Positions 49,493 to 58,808 of a stretch of 64,000 nucleotides of DNA are shown piece by piece. The notes under the pieces are model-generated. The model saw only the letters and a program-made list of their open reading frames with translations. It searched no databases and had not been told where the DNA came from. Numbering within the stretch: position 1 is the stretch's first letter; each line of letters starts with the position of its first letter. Origin of the DNA: Ideonella benzenivorans (lineage in GTDB: Bacteria; Pseudomonadota; Gammaproteobacteria; Burkholderiales; Burkholderiaceae_C); the NCBI RefSeq assembly GCF_020387415.1, contig NZ_JAGWCB010000006.1, positions 62,001-126,000 of the forward strand, in the 5' to 3' direction. A program made the position numbers and the translations under genes.

Positions 49493-49879
49493 TCACTTCA
49501 GGTGGCTGTTGATCAGCTTGGTCATCTCGAACATCGACACCTGGGCCTTCTTGAAGATTTCCTTCAGCTTGGCGTCGGCGTTGATCATGGTCTTTTGCGC
49601 AGCGTCCTGCAGACCATGCTTCTTGATGTACTCCCAGACCTTCTTGGTCACTTCGGTGCGCGGCAGGGCCTTGTCACCGATGACGGCGGCCAGCAGCGGG
49701 CTGGGGGTCATCTCCTTCATGAAGGCGGCGTTGGGGGTGCGCTTCTTGGCGGGCGCAGCCTTCTTCGCAGCCGGAGCCGCAGCCTTCTTGGCCGGAGCCG
49801 CCGCCTTCTTCGCGGGTGCTGCAGCCTTCTTGGCGGGCGCAGCCTTCTTGGCCGGAGCCGCCTTCTTCGCAGTTGCCAT
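49493..49879 (-). CDS. SWIB/MDM2 domain protein with histone H1-like lysine-rich tail
   Basis: 128 residues. The N-terminal about 45 residues are AKKAAP-type repeats (TAKKAAPAKKAAPAKKAAAP), resembling histone H1 tails. Residues about 50-128 form a SWIB fold (LPRTEVTKKVWEYIKKHGLQ, ADAKLKEIFKKAQVSMFEMT). GGAGAG is 7 nt before the ATG. It is likely a nucleoid-associated protein. Such fusions are frequent in Burkholderiales and in Chlamydia. A terminator follows at 49432-49455. Confidence 0.9.
   Translation of the reverse strand: MATAKKAAPAKKAAPAKKAAAPAKKAAAPAKKAAAPAAKKAAPAKKRTPNAAFMKEMTPSPLLAAVIGDKALPRTEVTKKVWEYIKKHGLQDAAQKTMINADAKLKEIFKKAQVSMFEMTKLINSHLK
49742..49876. repeat. Tandem codon repeats encoding AKKAA(A)P units
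   Basis: Imperfect 15-21 bp direct repeats (GCCTTCTTGGCCGGAGCCGC-type) inside the SWIB gene. They code for the lysine-rich tail and are prone to length change by slippage. Confidence 0.7.
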
Positions 49880-50140
49880 TTGGAATCTCTCCATCAAAGA
49901 AATGTTGATGTGCCGGGCGCGGGCGAAAGCTGCATGAACTCTCGCTTCTCTGCAGTACCGCAGCGAGGGCAATGGTAATGCCTGCACCAGGGGCTGAGAA
50001 GCAGTTTTCCCTCGTAAAACCCTCGTCCTTCCCTCTGAAACGCGCATTTTTGTGGCCCCGCAACGTCAGGCGTGCAGATTCGCGGTCTCCGAGGGGCGCG
50101 CGGCACAATCAAAGCCTCCCCACCTCGGAGGCCATGGTCG
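49880..50140. other. 261-bp divergent intergenic region
   Basis: It holds the promoters of the SWIB gene and the small membrane protein. It is visibly AT-richer than flanking genes. I see no clear operator or RNA gene in it. Confidence 0.5.
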
Positions 50141-50494
50141 ATGAAACTCTTTGTGCGCTGGCTGCTGTTGGCAGCCGCCTTGGCCCTGGTGGCCAATCTC
50201 TACAGCGGGGTCATGGTGGCCAGCTTTGGCAGCGCGATGATCGCGGCGCTGGTGCTGGGCCTGTTCAACACCTTGGTGCGGCCGCTGCTGGTGTTGCTCA
50301 CGCTGCCGGTCACGCTGGTGACGCTGGGCCTGTTCCTGTTCGTCATCAACGCGCTGATGTTCTACTGGGCCGCCGGCCTGCTGGACGGCTTTGCCGTCAC
50401 CGGTTTCGGCGCGGCCCTGGTGGGCTCGCTGCTCTACAGCCTGTGTGGCCTGGTGATCGACATTGCGATGGAGCGGCTGTTCCCCAGCGACTGA
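50141..50494 (+). CDS. Phage-holin-4-type family small membrane protein (YvlD-like)
   Basis: 117 residues with four hydrophobic segments. Family-typical stretches include GLFNTLVRPLLVLLTLPVTL and INALMFYWAAGLLDGFAV. Despite the family name it is a widespread chromosomal inner-membrane protein, not evidence of prophage. It ends 10 bp before the convergent M48 protease gene. Confidence 0.85.
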   Translation: MKLFVRWLLLAAALALVANLYSGVMVASFGSAMIAALVLGLFNTLVRPLLVLLTLPVTLVTLGLFLFVINALMFYWAAGLLDGFAVTGFGAALVGSLLYSLCGLVIDIAMERLFPSD

Positions 50495-50504
50495 GCCCGG
50501 CCGC

Positions 50505-52091
50505 TCAGTCGTTGCGGGCTTCGGCCTGCAGGCGCCGCTTCTCTGCCTCCATCTCGCGCAGGCGGGATTGGATGATGGAGGCCTCGACGTAGTCGGAGCG
50601 CGGGTCCTCCTTGGCCAGGCGCTGCGCGGTGCGGAAGCGGTCCACCGCGCCGTTCACATCGCCTTGCGTGGCGGCCACTTCGGCGGCGGCGCGCAGGGCG
50701 CGCAACCGCAGGCCCTGCGCCTCGGCGCACTGCGACAGGGCCTGCCAGGCCAGGGTGTCGCTCTTGTGCTCCGTGACCCAGGTCTGCAGGGTTTCCAGGT
50801 TCTGTCGCACCTGGGCGGCGGCCTCGGCATCCCCCGCGCGCTGCCAGACCAGGGCCGCATCCGAGCGGGCCAGCATCACCGGCCGGGAGCGGTCCTGGCC
50901 CAGCGGCGCCAGCGCGGCGGTCAGCGTCTCGCGCGGGCGGTTCAGCGCAGTCTCGATCTCCAGGCTCAGCAGGCGCAGGTCGCGCAAGGCCACGGGCTCG
51001 TCGGCATAGCGCTGGGCCGCCAGGGCCAGCGCGCTGTCGGCGATGCGGCGGGCGGTGTCGAACTCGCGCAGCTTCAGCGACGCGAAGGCCCCGGCATACA
51101 GCGCGCCCAGGCGGGCCGTGTCCACCGCCGGTGAGCCGGGCGCGGCCTGTTGCTGCAGGCGGCGCAGCGTGGGCTCGCTGGTGTCCATCAGCACGCGGGC
51201 GCGGGCCTGCATCAGCGCATGCACGGCCGCGCTGGGCGGGCGGTGCGAGGGCGAGGCGTTCATGCGCAGCCGGGCATCGCTGATGCGCTCGATCGTCAGC
51301 GGGTGGCTGCGCAGGTAGGGGTACTGGTTGCTGTCGTTCAGGCGCGAACTGGCTTCCAGCTTCTCGAACATCTGCGACATGCCCGACGAGGCAAAGCCGG
51401 CCTGGGTCATCAGCTGCATGCCGATGTGGTCGGCTTCCCGCTCCATCTCGCGCGAGAAGTTCAGCTGTCCCTGCACGGCCGCCGCCTGGCTGCCCATCAC
51501 CACGGCATTGGCGGCGTCCACGCTGTTGCTGTGCGCGGCGGCGATCAGGCCCAGCACCAGGCCCGCCATCGACAGGATGCTCTGCTGCTTCTGGGCCGCC
51601 ATGCTGCGGGCGATGTGCCGCTGCACCACGTGGGTCAGCTCGTGGCCCAGCACCGAGGCCAGTTCGTCGCTGCTGCCGGTCATCGCGATCAGGCCCAGGT
51701 GCACGCCCACATAGCCGCCGGGCAGCGCGAAGGCGTTGATGGACTTTTCGCGCACCTCGAAGGTTTCCCAGGCGAACAGCCGGGCCCGTTCCGGTTCCAG
51801 GTAGCCGGCGTTCTGGGCCGCCTGCACCAGCGGCTGCCAGATCGACTGGATGTAGTCGCTCAGCACCGGGTCGTCCAGGTAGTCCGGGTCCTGGCGGATC
51901 TCCATCATGATCCGCTCGCCCAGGCGGTTCTCGGCGGTGATGTCGAAATCTTCCGAGACGGCATCGCCCAGCGCAGGCAAATTGACCTGGGCGGCCGCGG
52001 GCTGCGGCCAGCCGGAGCCGGCCGTGGCGGTGATCAGGGCCAGCGCCAGGGCCGTGGGGCGCAGCAGGCGGTGCGCCAGGGGGGCTTTCAT
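50505..52091 (-). CDS. M48 family metalloprotease with TPR-type C-terminus (BepA-like)
   Basis: 528 residues. A signal peptide (about 1-35), Zn site HELTH at 150-154 and third ligand in [11 protein letters not shown] define the M48 domain. The C-terminal half has helical repeats ([20 protein letters not shown] and onward), like BepA/YfgC, a periplasmic quality-control protease for outer-membrane protein assembly. The ATG at 52091 is used rather than TTG 52097. Confidence 0.92.
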   Translation of the reverse strand: MKAPLAHRLLRPTALALALITATAGSGWPQPAAAQVNLPALGDAVSEDFDITAENRLGERIMMEIRQDPDYLDDPVLSDYIQSIWQPLVQAAQNAGYLEPERARLFAWETFEVREKSINAFALPGGYVGVHLGLIAMTGSSDELASVLGHELTHVVQRHIARSMAAQKQQSILSMAGLVLGLIAAAHSNSVDAANAVVMGSQAAAVQGQLNFSREMEREADHIGMQLMTQAGFASSGMSQMFEKLEASSRLNDSNQYPYLRSHPLTIERISDARLRMNASPSHRPPSAAVHALMQARARVLMDTSEPTLRRLQQQAAPGSPAVDTARLGALYAGAFASLKLREFDTARRIADSALALAAQRYADEPVALRDLRLLSLEIETALNRPRETLTAALAPLGQDRSRPVMLARSDAALVWQRAGDAEAAAQVRQNLETLQTWVTEHKSDTLAWQALSQCAEAQGLRLRALRAAAEVAATQGDVNGAVDRFRTAQRLAKEDPRSDYVEASIIQSRLREMEAEKRRLQAEARND

Positions 52092-52229
52092 CGACAAATC
52101 CGCTTTCTCGTGGCGGCGGCCACGCTCCTCTCAAAGACTCCTGGCGCGCGCAAAAGTTCGGCTCGCTATCATCGCACCCCCGGGCGGGCCGGAGTTTGCG
52201 CCCGCGTTTCTCCCACGGATGCCTTGCCC

Positions 52230-52721
52230 ATGCCTTCCCAGCCGCTCACCCACTTCGATGCCCAAGGACAGGCCCACATGGTGGACGTGGCCGGCAAGGC
52301 CGAAACCCACCGCGTGGCCCGCGCCCGCGGCAGCATCCGCATGCAGCCGGCCACGCTGGCGCTGGTGGCCAGCGGCACGGCCAAGAAGGGCGACGTGCTG
52401 GGCATCGCCCGCATCGCCGCCATCCAGGCCAGCAAGCGCACCGCCGATCTGGTGCCGCTGTGCCACCCGCTGCCGCTGACCCGGGTGGCGGTGGAGCTCG
52501 CATTGGACGAAGCCGCCAGCGCCGTGCACATCACCGTGCAGGCCGAGACGCTGGGCCGCACCGGCGTCGAGATGGAGGCCCTGACCGCGGTGCAGGTGGG
52601 CCTGCTGACCATCTACGACATGCTCAAGGCCGTGGACCGCGGCATGGTCATGACCGACATCCGCCTGCTGGAGAAGCAGGGCGGCAAGAGCGGCCACTGG
52701 GTGGCGCCGGACGTCGCCTGA
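52230..52721 (+). CDS. moaC: Cyclic pyranopterin monophosphate synthase
   Basis: 163 residues, molybdenum cofactor biosynthesis. Conserved segments include [31 protein letters not shown] and the active-site region [20 protein letters not shown] followed by [20 protein letters not shown]. No other moa genes are nearby. It ends 10 bp from the convergent AbiE toxin gene. Confidence 0.96.
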   Translation: MPSQPLTHFDAQGQAHMVDVAGKAETHRVARARGSIRMQPATLALVASGTAKKGDVLGIARIAAIQASKRTADLVPLCHPLPLTRVAVELALDEAASAVHITVQAETLGRTGVEMEALTAVQVGLLTIYDMLKAVDRGMVMTDIRLLEKQGGKSGHWVAPDVA

Positions 52722-52731
52722 GCGGCCCAGC

Positions 52732-53763
52732 TCAGGCGTTCAGTGTCCGCTCTGCACGCTCAATGCTGGCCAGCACCTCGTCCAGAGATGGAATGCCGCC
52801 GAAGATCATGCCCGACATGGCGGTGTAGTCCGCGCGCAGTGCTCCTTCCATGGCCGGCGATGGCATCAATGTGAAGCTGCCATGCACGGCCGTTTCGTGG
52901 CTCAGGTCAGGGCTGCCAAAGAACAGCCGCGCGTGTCTGGCGCAGTCCGTCGCAAGCGTCTGGTTTTCAAGCCATTTGCTGGCCTGCTCGTGGCGCAGGA
53001 GCTGATGTACATCGTAATAGTGACGTGACACGCGCTGTCCACCATGCCGCAACACACCGCGCCTCTCAAACCATTGGCGCAGGCCGTGCAGGATGATGAT
53101 CTTGTCCCAGAATGTGCGCCCCGCTTCGACGGTCGTGATGTTCCCGACGCACAGGTCGAGATCAGGCAGGTCCTGGGCGACGTAAGGCACGATTGAAGCG
53201 AAGGTGTGTGGGTCGAGCGCCGACTTCGCGCCCGCCTCGATCTTCACGGCGGAGCGGATGTAGCCCTCTGTCATCGTTGCTGGCGGATACCTCAGCAGCA
53301 GCGTTTGTTCATCCGGATCGTCGGGGTCGCGCTCCAGGCGTAGGCGCGGATCGCCCAGGGCCACCACCCGCTGGGTCAGTTGTTCGGCCAGTGGCCCATT
53401 GATGAATGTGCAGCAGGCATCGCGGATGGCATCAAGTCGGCGGTGGCGTTGCTTCCCGCTGAGTGCTTCCAACGCGGCGGGATCGACCTCTTGTCCGATG
53501 TCCTCGCGGAACACCGTGATGTCGATGTCTTCCGAAAAGCGTGAGATGAGGCCAAAGGCCTTGGACAGCGACGTGCCACCCTTGAACAGCAGGCGTGGGC
53601 TGTCTGCCGCCAAACCGTTGAACAGTGCATCCAAGGTCCAGCACACCCAAAAGTCCTTTTCGACGTTTTGCAAAGGTGTGCCCAGGCGTGCTGCGGCACC
53701 AGCGAACAGACCTGCCCGGTCGGCGTCGCTGGCCTGAATGATTTCGCCATAGGCGCCGTTCAT
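52732..53763 (-). CDS. AbiEii/AbiGii-family nucleotidyltransferase toxin
   Basis: 343 residues. The nucleotidyltransferase signature LLFKGGTSLSKAFGLISRFS is followed directly by EDIDI (the G-G-T-S and D-x-D elements). The start overlaps the antitoxin stop (ATGA at 53760-53763). It is the toxin of a type IV (AbiE) toxin-antitoxin system that blocks growth and can give phage abortive infection. Base composition is visibly less GC-rich than neighbours, indicating recent transfer between moaC and the PglL gene. Confidence 0.9.
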   Translation of the reverse strand: MNGAYGEIIQASDADRAGLFAGAAARLGTPLQNVEKDFWVCWTLDALFNGLAADSPRLLFKGGTSLSKAFGLISRFSEDIDITVFREDIGQEVDPAALEALSGKQRHRRLDAIRDACCTFINGPLAEQLTQRVVALGDPRLRLERDPDDPDEQTLLLRYPPATMTEGYIRSAVKIEAGAKSALDPHTFASIVPYVAQDLPDLDLCVGNITTVEAGRTFWDKIIILHGLRQWFERRGVLRHGGQRVSRHYYDVHQLLRHEQASKWLENQTLATDCARHARLFFGSPDLSHETAVHGSFTLMPSPAMEGALRADYTAMSGMIFGGIPSLDEVLASIERAERTLNA

Positions 53764-54449
53764 CTTGCTCCCCTGAGTTCAGCAGAGGAAGCGTCGGAGC
53801 GTGTCGGTGGGGGCGTGCAGGTGGGGTCGAAGCCCGGCACGGTGCGCAGGAAGGCCTGCATCCATGCCGGAAGCACGCCAAAGCCCTGGATCAGATCCTC
53901 TTGGAGGACCGATCCATATCGTGCGTCGGCGAAAAGCCGGGTCAGCTTTTGTCTGATGTCATTGCTCTCGGATGGCAGCATGTCTTTGAGCCAGTACAGT
54001 GCTTGAACGACCCGCATCGCCGGGCGACCAGCCCAGTAGAGGCGGCTGGGGGCTGTCAGCTTGAACTCGACAAACAGACTGCCGAGCTGTATGGAGCGGC
54101 GGCGCAGGTCGCTGTAAAGCGTCACGCGCGCAGGCACGGCATCGGTTAATCCGAGGTCGTTGGCGGCCGTCATCCCATCGATGAGGATGCGGCTCTGGTC
54201 GCGCCGAGCCAGTGCGTCCACCACGGCGCGGTAGTCGGGGGCTGCGGGCTGCCTGGTCAGCCGGTTGAGGCGGGGACGGTCATACAGGCCGCGGTCGATC
54301 CGGCGCAGCTCTCCACGGTTGGCCATGCGTTGCAGGGCCTTGTCGATGGCTGCACGGCTGCCCAAGGCCGCGAAGTCTGCAGGCGCCCAGACGCTGCTCG
54401 GTGGCGCAGCATTCACCTGCTTCAGGATCTGGTCTCTGACGTCTGGCAT
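53760..54449 (-). CDS. AbiEi/DUF6088-type antitoxin
   Basis: 229 residues. An N-terminal winged HTH (VWAPADFAALGSRAAIDKAL, then MANRGELRRIDRGLYDRP) is followed by an antitoxin body domain with LIDGMTAANDLGLTDAVPAR. AbiEi proteins repress their own operon and antagonise the toxin. The ATG at 54449 has AGAGAGGG just upstream and a long inverted repeat covers the promoter. Confidence 0.88.
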   Translation of the reverse strand: MPDVRDQILKQVNAAPPSSVWAPADFAALGSRAAIDKALQRMANRGELRRIDRGLYDRPRLNRLTRQPAAPDYRAVVDALARRDQSRILIDGMTAANDLGLTDAVPARVTLYSDLRRRSIQLGSLFVEFKLTAPSRLYWAGRPAMRVVQALYWLKDMLPSESNDIRQKLTRLFADARYGSVLQEDLIQGFGVLPAWMQAFLRTVPGFDPTCTPPPTRSDASSAELRGAR

Positions 54450-54461
54450 GGGGCCCTCTCT

Positions 54462-54493
54462 TTGTCCGAAATTTATATACAAATTACGGACAA
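54462..54493. promoter_or_regulatory. AbiEi operator: inverted repeat over the promoter
   Basis: The arms TTGTCCGAAATTT (54462-54474) and, reversed, TTGTCCGTAATTT (54481-54493) match at 12 of 13 positions around ATATAC. The AT-rich centre gives a -10-like TATAAA on the reverse strand. Negative autoregulation by the antitoxin HTH is the expected use. Confidence 0.7.
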
Positions 54494-54527
54494 TTCAAGA
54501 GCCCGCCGCCTCACCCATTCGCACCCC

Positions 54528-56297
54528 TCAATGCGCGGCGGGCATGAAGGCCTGCCACGGCACCGCACGGGCCGGGGCCTCGCACTGGAAGGGGCGGGGC
54601 TGTTGCTCCGGGTCGTCGCAGACGGCAAAGAAGTCGTCGCTGGCCGGGTTGCGGAACTCGCGCAGCCGCTCGGCCAGCGCGCGGGCCTCGTCCGGGTGGC
54701 CGGACTCATCCAGCGCCTGGGCCCAGGCCATCATCAGCCGCGTGTCCAGCAGCGCGTGGGTGGCGGTTTCAAACGCGCCCAGGGCCTGCGAGGGCGGCTC
54801 GGTGGTGGTGGCCAGCGCGTAGTCGGCCTGGTAGCTGAAGAACACGCTGCGCTGGCCGTCGCGGATGCGTTCCGCCAGCGAGGTGGTGGTGTCGCCCGGC
54901 TGGTAGATCACCACCACGCGGTGGTAGTCCCACACCGCGAACAGCGCGCCGGCGGTCATCAGCCCGCCCATCACACGCAGGGCCCAGGGCCGTGGTGAGG
55001 TGGGCAACCGGGTGGACTCGGCGGCGGCCACGGGCGGACGGCGCAGCGCATGGCCCAACGCCCAGGCGGTGGGCAGCAGGAAATAGGCGTACCACAGCGG
55101 GTATTCCAGCAGGCTGTGCAAGCCGGCCAGCAGCACCATCACCAGGGCGGCGTGGGCCCCGGGCGCCGCGGCCACCGGCTGGGCCCGGCTGCGGCGGAAG
55201 GCCTGCACCAGCGTGCCCCCCAGCAGCGCCGCCAGCAGCAGCGCCACCGGCACGCCCAGCTCCACCGCGAACTGCAGCAGCAGGTTGTGCGTGTGGTCGA
55301 AGAAGGCCACCGGCCGGTCCGGGAAGGGCGACAGCGTCCAGGCGAAATTGAACTCGCCCCAGCCCACGCCCGTCCAGGGCTGGGCCGCGATCAGCGACAG
55401 CGTGTTCTTCCAGATCGCGAAGCGGGACGAGGACAGGTCCTTCTCCGCCAGCCGGGCCTCGCCGCCAAACACATGGGCACTCTCATGCGCCCAACCGGCC
55501 ATGCCCAGCCAGCACAGGCCATAGACCACCGGCACCGCCAGCAGGGCCAGGCGCACGCGGCCGGACAGGCGCCGGTCCAGCGCGCCCCAGCCGGCCAGCA
55601 GCACCGTGGCCACCATGCCGGTGCGCGAGGCCGTCAGCACCACCGCGGCGATCATCAGCACGCCCAGGGCGGCGGCCAGCCCGCGGTGCAGCGGCCAGCG
55701 CAGCACCCGGCCCGCCTGGGCCAGCGGCACCAGCGCGATCACGCCCCACAGGATCAGCGTGCTGAGGTGGTTGGGCTGGCGCAGGTTGCCCACGGCCCGG
55801 CCCGGCAGGCCGGAATGGGCGATCCATGTGCCGTCCGTCCACTGCGGCGCGAACACCTGCAGCAGCGCGATCACGCTGCTGAGCACCCCCGCCAGCACCA
55901 GGCCGGCCAGCACGGGCTGCACCAAGGGGCCGCCGGTGTCGTCCTCACCATCCTTGGCGGCGGGGGCCTGGGCCGCCAGCAGCACCGCCCCGGCGCACAG
56001 CATCTGCGCCAGCGATGACAGGGCCAGCGACGAGGGCAGCCCGCTGTGCCAGGACCACAGCACCTCGGCCAGCAGCACCCCCAGCACCAGCAGCGGCAGG
56101 GCCACCGCCGGCAGGGCGTGGCGCAGCGGCGCGCGCGGCAGGCACATCAGCACCGCCCCCCAGCCACCGACCGCCAGCAGCTGGTTCAGCAGCGTGGTGG
56201 AGGGGCTGACGTTGAAGGCGAGAAGGGCGGGGGCGGTGAGGGCGAGGAGGGCGGCGACCCACAATGGATTGCGAGAAAGGCTGGTTGGCTGCTGCAT
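54528..56297 (-). CDS. PglL-type O-oligosaccharyltransferase / O-antigen ligase family protein (paralog 1)
   Basis: 589 residues with about eleven membrane helices. The Wzy_C region includes GNLRQPNHLSTLILWG (the conserved QPN-H of PglL), SRTG, and a periplasmic loop with FFDHTHNLLLQFAVELG. A soluble C-terminal part with DUF3366-like traits follows. It transfers glycans to pilin or other periplasmic proteins. Base composition is as GC-rich as the chromosome. It lies 23 bp downstream of a second, AT-richer paralog. Confidence 0.9.
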   Translation of the reverse strand: MQQPTSLSRNPLWVAALLALTAPALLAFNVSPSTTLLNQLLAVGGWGAVLMCLPRAPLRHALPAVALPLLVLGVLLAEVLWSWHSGLPSSLALSSLAQMLCAGAVLLAAQAPAAKDGEDDTGGPLVQPVLAGLVLAGVLSSVIALLQVFAPQWTDGTWIAHSGLPGRAVGNLRQPNHLSTLILWGVIALVPLAQAGRVLRWPLHRGLAAALGVLMIAAVVLTASRTGMVATVLLAGWGALDRRLSGRVRLALLAVPVVYGLCWLGMAGWAHESAHVFGGEARLAEKDLSSSRFAIWKNTLSLIAAQPWTGVGWGEFNFAWTLSPFPDRPVAFFDHTHNLLLQFAVELGVPVALLLAALLGGTLVQAFRRSRAQPVAAAPGAHAALVMVLLAGLHSLLEYPLWYAYFLLPTAWALGHALRRPPVAAAESTRLPTSPRPWALRVMGGLMTAGALFAVWDYHRVVVIYQPGDTTTSLAERIRDGQRSVFFSYQADYALATTTEPPSQALGAFETATHALLDTRLMMAWAQALDESGHPDEARALAERLREFRNPASDDFFAVCDDPEQQPRPFQCEAPARAVPWQAFMPAAH

Positions 56298-56320
56298 AGG
56301 GCGTTGCGAGAGGCTTCCTC

Positions 56321-58045
56321 TCAAGGAGCGGCAGAGCGTGTCCTGCCTTCCCATGGCAACGCGGGGAAGTCGACGGTCTGCAAGACCGGCCATTTTGCCT
56401 GGGCTTCACCCCAAGCCTGGCGCGCTTCCGCACAGCGTTCGGCCACGCTCATCCCACACAGGTTGATCAATGTGGTGCGAGCGACCTCGGGGCGCTCATT
56501 CAACGCGGCGGCCAAGGCGTAGCGCATCAACGCGGGTGGATAGGGAAAACGTTGGGCTGCATGTTTCATTCTGACCAACTCTGATGCCGACATGCCGGGG
56601 GACGCGGGAGTCAGTAGCAACCACTCATATTCCCGCTGCATATCCAACAGACGGACGTCGGGCAACGCGGGCGGAACGTCCTGAGGGCCAATTCGCCGGA
56701 GATAAAACCGCAAGTCCCGCGTACTGGATTCGATTTTCAGGTAGTCAATCGTGACCCAGCAGAAAGCGATGGTGGCCACGGCCAACAGCGTGGTTCTGAC
56801 GGGGAGCACCAGCCGAAAGGTTTGTCTTCCATGGTCTGGGGCGCTGGTGAGCCACCCCATCAGCAGGCCGGATGGCAGCAAGAAATAGGTGTAGCTGTGG
56901 GGAAACTCCAGCAGTGAATGGATGAGTACAGCGCTGACAGCCATCAATGCCCACCAAACAGGGCTGGTGTTGCAGTGCTTCAGGGTGTTTTTGAGCCACA
57001 GAAGAAGACCCGCTGCCCACAGAACGGCAAACGGAACCCCTGCCGAGATGATCAGATCGACCAGCAGGTTGTGTGAATCCTGGGTCATTCTGAAGGTGGG
57101 GTAGACGGCTGTAGCGGCTTGTTGAGCCAGCGCGATCTGATTGAAGCCATAGCCCGTCCACGGTGCGAGTTGGGCGGCGTGCAGGAGATTGGTCCAAAGT
57201 GTCAGTCGCCCCGTTTCCTGGGCGAGACGGTCAGAAAAGCCTTGAACGTCACTGAGCAGCAACGCTTGGCTGAGCGACGGCATGAGGGCGGCGCAAGTCA
57301 ACACGATGCCGAGATAAGCCCCCACGGCCTGGGGTGAGGGAAGTGCCTTCAAACGCCGACGCATGCCGAGTGTGGCAAGGCCGCCAGCGGCGATGGCAAA
57401 CCAGCCCGTCCGAGACTGAGCCAGGATCAATCCAACCGAGAGCCAGCCCAGCAATGCCAAGGTGGGCCACAGGCGCAGAGCCCGGTTGGCTTGCAGGTAC
57501 AAGGTTCCTGCAACAGCCATTGCGCACAAGGTGGCCAGGTGATTGCGTTGGCCCAGATTGGCGAACGGCGTGGAGGTTGGTGGGACGGCTGTGACCCACA
57601 GCAGGTGTGTATTCCAGTGCAGCCATTGCAGCAGGGCGGCCAGCACGGAGAGGCTGGCGGCCACGACCAAGGCGGTGAAAAGCCAGTTCAGAAATCTTCG
57701 GTCGAACCGATCGCGCAGGTATTGGCCGGCCAACAGGCACATGCCAAACGCCAGCAGGTAGAGGCTGCTCAAGGCGGCGTCGCCGAGGTAAACCTCTTGG
57801 CCGGCCAACCATTGCCCCCAGGGCAGCAAGGCGCTGGCCATGGTCAGTTGGGAAAGTGGCGACCAGTTCAGATCGTCATGCGTTGTCAGCCAAGCTGCCA
57901 ACAACAGCAAGCAGCCGAAGGCGGCGGACCACTGTTGCTCAAAGGAGCTCCAGGGGGGATAGTGCCCTGGCAGAAGAAAACTGAGGGCCAGCAACAGCAG
58001 GCCAAACAGGGTGGCTACCCCCCGCAGACCGGAAGGAGGAGACAT
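56321..58045 (-). CDS. PglL-type O-oligosaccharyltransferase (paralog 2)
   Basis: 574 residues, same architecture as its neighbour: multiple membrane helices, GQRNHLATLCAMAVAGTLYL (N-H motif), QSRTGW, MTQDSHNLLVDLIISAGVP and LLEFPHSYTYFLLPSG. GGAAGGAGG precedes the ATG at 58045. It is clearly less GC-rich than most of the window, like the pilin gene just upstream, suggesting that pilin and this enzyme travel together. Confidence 0.9.
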   Translation of the reverse strand: MSPPSGLRGVATLFGLLLLALSFLLPGHYPPWSSFEQQWSAAFGCLLLLAAWLTTHDDLNWSPLSQLTMASALLPWGQWLAGQEVYLGDAALSSLYLLAFGMCLLAGQYLRDRFDRRFLNWLFTALVVAASLSVLAALLQWLHWNTHLLWVTAVPPTSTPFANLGQRNHLATLCAMAVAGTLYLQANRALRLWPTLALLGWLSVGLILAQSRTGWFAIAAGGLATLGMRRRLKALPSPQAVGAYLGIVLTCAALMPSLSQALLLSDVQGFSDRLAQETGRLTLWTNLLHAAQLAPWTGYGFNQIALAQQAATAVYPTFRMTQDSHNLLVDLIISAGVPFAVLWAAGLLLWLKNTLKHCNTSPVWWALMAVSAVLIHSLLEFPHSYTYFLLPSGLLMGWLTSAPDHGRQTFRLVLPVRTTLLAVATIAFCWVTIDYLKIESSTRDLRFYLRRIGPQDVPPALPDVRLLDMQREYEWLLLTPASPGMSASELVRMKHAAQRFPYPPALMRYALAAALNERPEVARTTLINLCGMSVAERCAEARQAWGEAQAKWPVLQTVDFPALPWEGRTRSAAP

Positions 58046-58062
58046 GCACCGGCGTCCCAAAT

Positions 58063-58092
58063 AAAAAAAAGGACTCCGGTCCCGGAGTCCTT
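58063..58092 (-). terminator. Rho-independent terminator after the pilin gene
   Basis: The stem GGACTCCGG/CCGGAGTCC with a 2-nt centre is followed on the reverse strand by eight Ts. It separates the pilin transcript from the PglL paralogs, which may use read-through or their own promoter. Confidence 0.85.
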
Positions 58093-58130
58093 GATGTCCA
58101 TGCTGTCTGCTATGACAGCAGAGAATGGAA

Positions 58131-58601
58131 TTAACCGCGGCAAGAGCCCGGCAGGTACTTGGAGGGCACAGGGCTCGCAGATGCAGGGCCGCACTTCCAT
58201 TGGTAGACCTGTTGCGAGCTGCCGCTATAAGTCATAGCAGTTCCATCCGCCTTCGCGGGGGTCAGCGTGATAGCCTTGTCGTCGATAGTAGTGTCGCCGA
58301 AACCGGTGGCTGTCACAGTGATGACACCATCATCACTCGTTGCAACAGACTTCACGTACTTGGAACTTTGGCTAGCGGATTCGCAGCCCCAGTTGCCGGC
58401 ACCGATGGATGACGCAGAGCCCGATTGGTACACCTCGGAGATGGTGGTGCGGCAGGCCGAAGCGGCCAGCACGACTTCCGACATCTTGGCGCGCTTGGTG
58501 TAGTCCTGATAGGCCGGCAGCGCCACGGCGGCCAGGATGCCGATGATCGCCACGACGATCATCAATTCGATGAGGGTGAAACCTTGTTGAACACGCTTCA
58601 T
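58131..58601 (-). CDS. pilA: Type IV pilin
   Basis: 156 residues. Short leader MKRVQQG is cleaved before F8, with Glu at +5 ([20 protein letters not shown]), typical type IVa prepilin. The C-terminal disulfide loop is [20 protein letters not shown]. Many Ser residues in the loop and tail are potential O-glycosylation sites for the adjacent PglL proteins. The sigma-54 promoter upstream fits PilS/PilR control. Confidence 0.94.
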   Translation of the reverse strand: MKRVQQGFTLIELMIVVAIIGILAAVALPAYQDYTKRAKMSEVVLAASACRTTISEVYQSGSASSIGAGNWGCESASQSSKYVKSVATSDDGVITVTATGFGDTTIDDKAITLTPAKADGTAMTYSGSSQQVYQWKCGPASASPVPSKYLPGSCRG

Positions 58602-58665
58602 GAGGAACTCCTGAAAGCAAGGCCCGCGAAGGTGGGGCCGGTGGGTTGGATACGCTCTTCTCTCA

Positions 58666-58680
58666 GCGAAAGCCGTGCCA
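58666..58680 (-). promoter_or_regulatory. Sigma-54 promoter of the pilin gene
   Basis: On the reverse strand TGGCACGGCTTTCGC is a near-perfect -24/-12 element with GG-N10-GC spacing. Transcription would begin near 58654 with a leader of about 53 nt. Confidence 0.8.
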
Positions 58681-58718
58681 GGGGGCAGACCGTGCAGAAC
58701 TGCGCAGTGGGCAGGGGC

Positions 58719-58739
58719 GACTGACAATTTTTGTCAGTC
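58719..58739. promoter_or_regulatory. Inverted repeat GACTGACAA-N3-TTGTCAGTC, putative PilR site
   Basis: Perfect 9-bp arms about 40-75 bp upstream of the -24 element. More TGTCA copies lie near 58777-58781 and 58806-58810. Repeated TGTCA motifs upstream of a pilA sigma-54 promoter suggest binding of the PilR activator; pilR itself is not in the window. Confidence 0.55.
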
Positions 58740-58808
58740 TGGGGTGCCCAAGTCCGGTCGCGGCGGGGGCGGGGTGCCCTGTTTTGTCAGCCGGTTTGTA
58801 TCGGCGTG

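Noticed and set aside
49742..49876. Possible CRISPR or satellite array
   Set aside because: The repeats are in-frame codons for the lysine-rich tail, without unique spacers.
50141..50494. Prophage marker (holin family name)
   Set aside because: The family is a common chromosomal membrane protein and no phage genes are adjacent.
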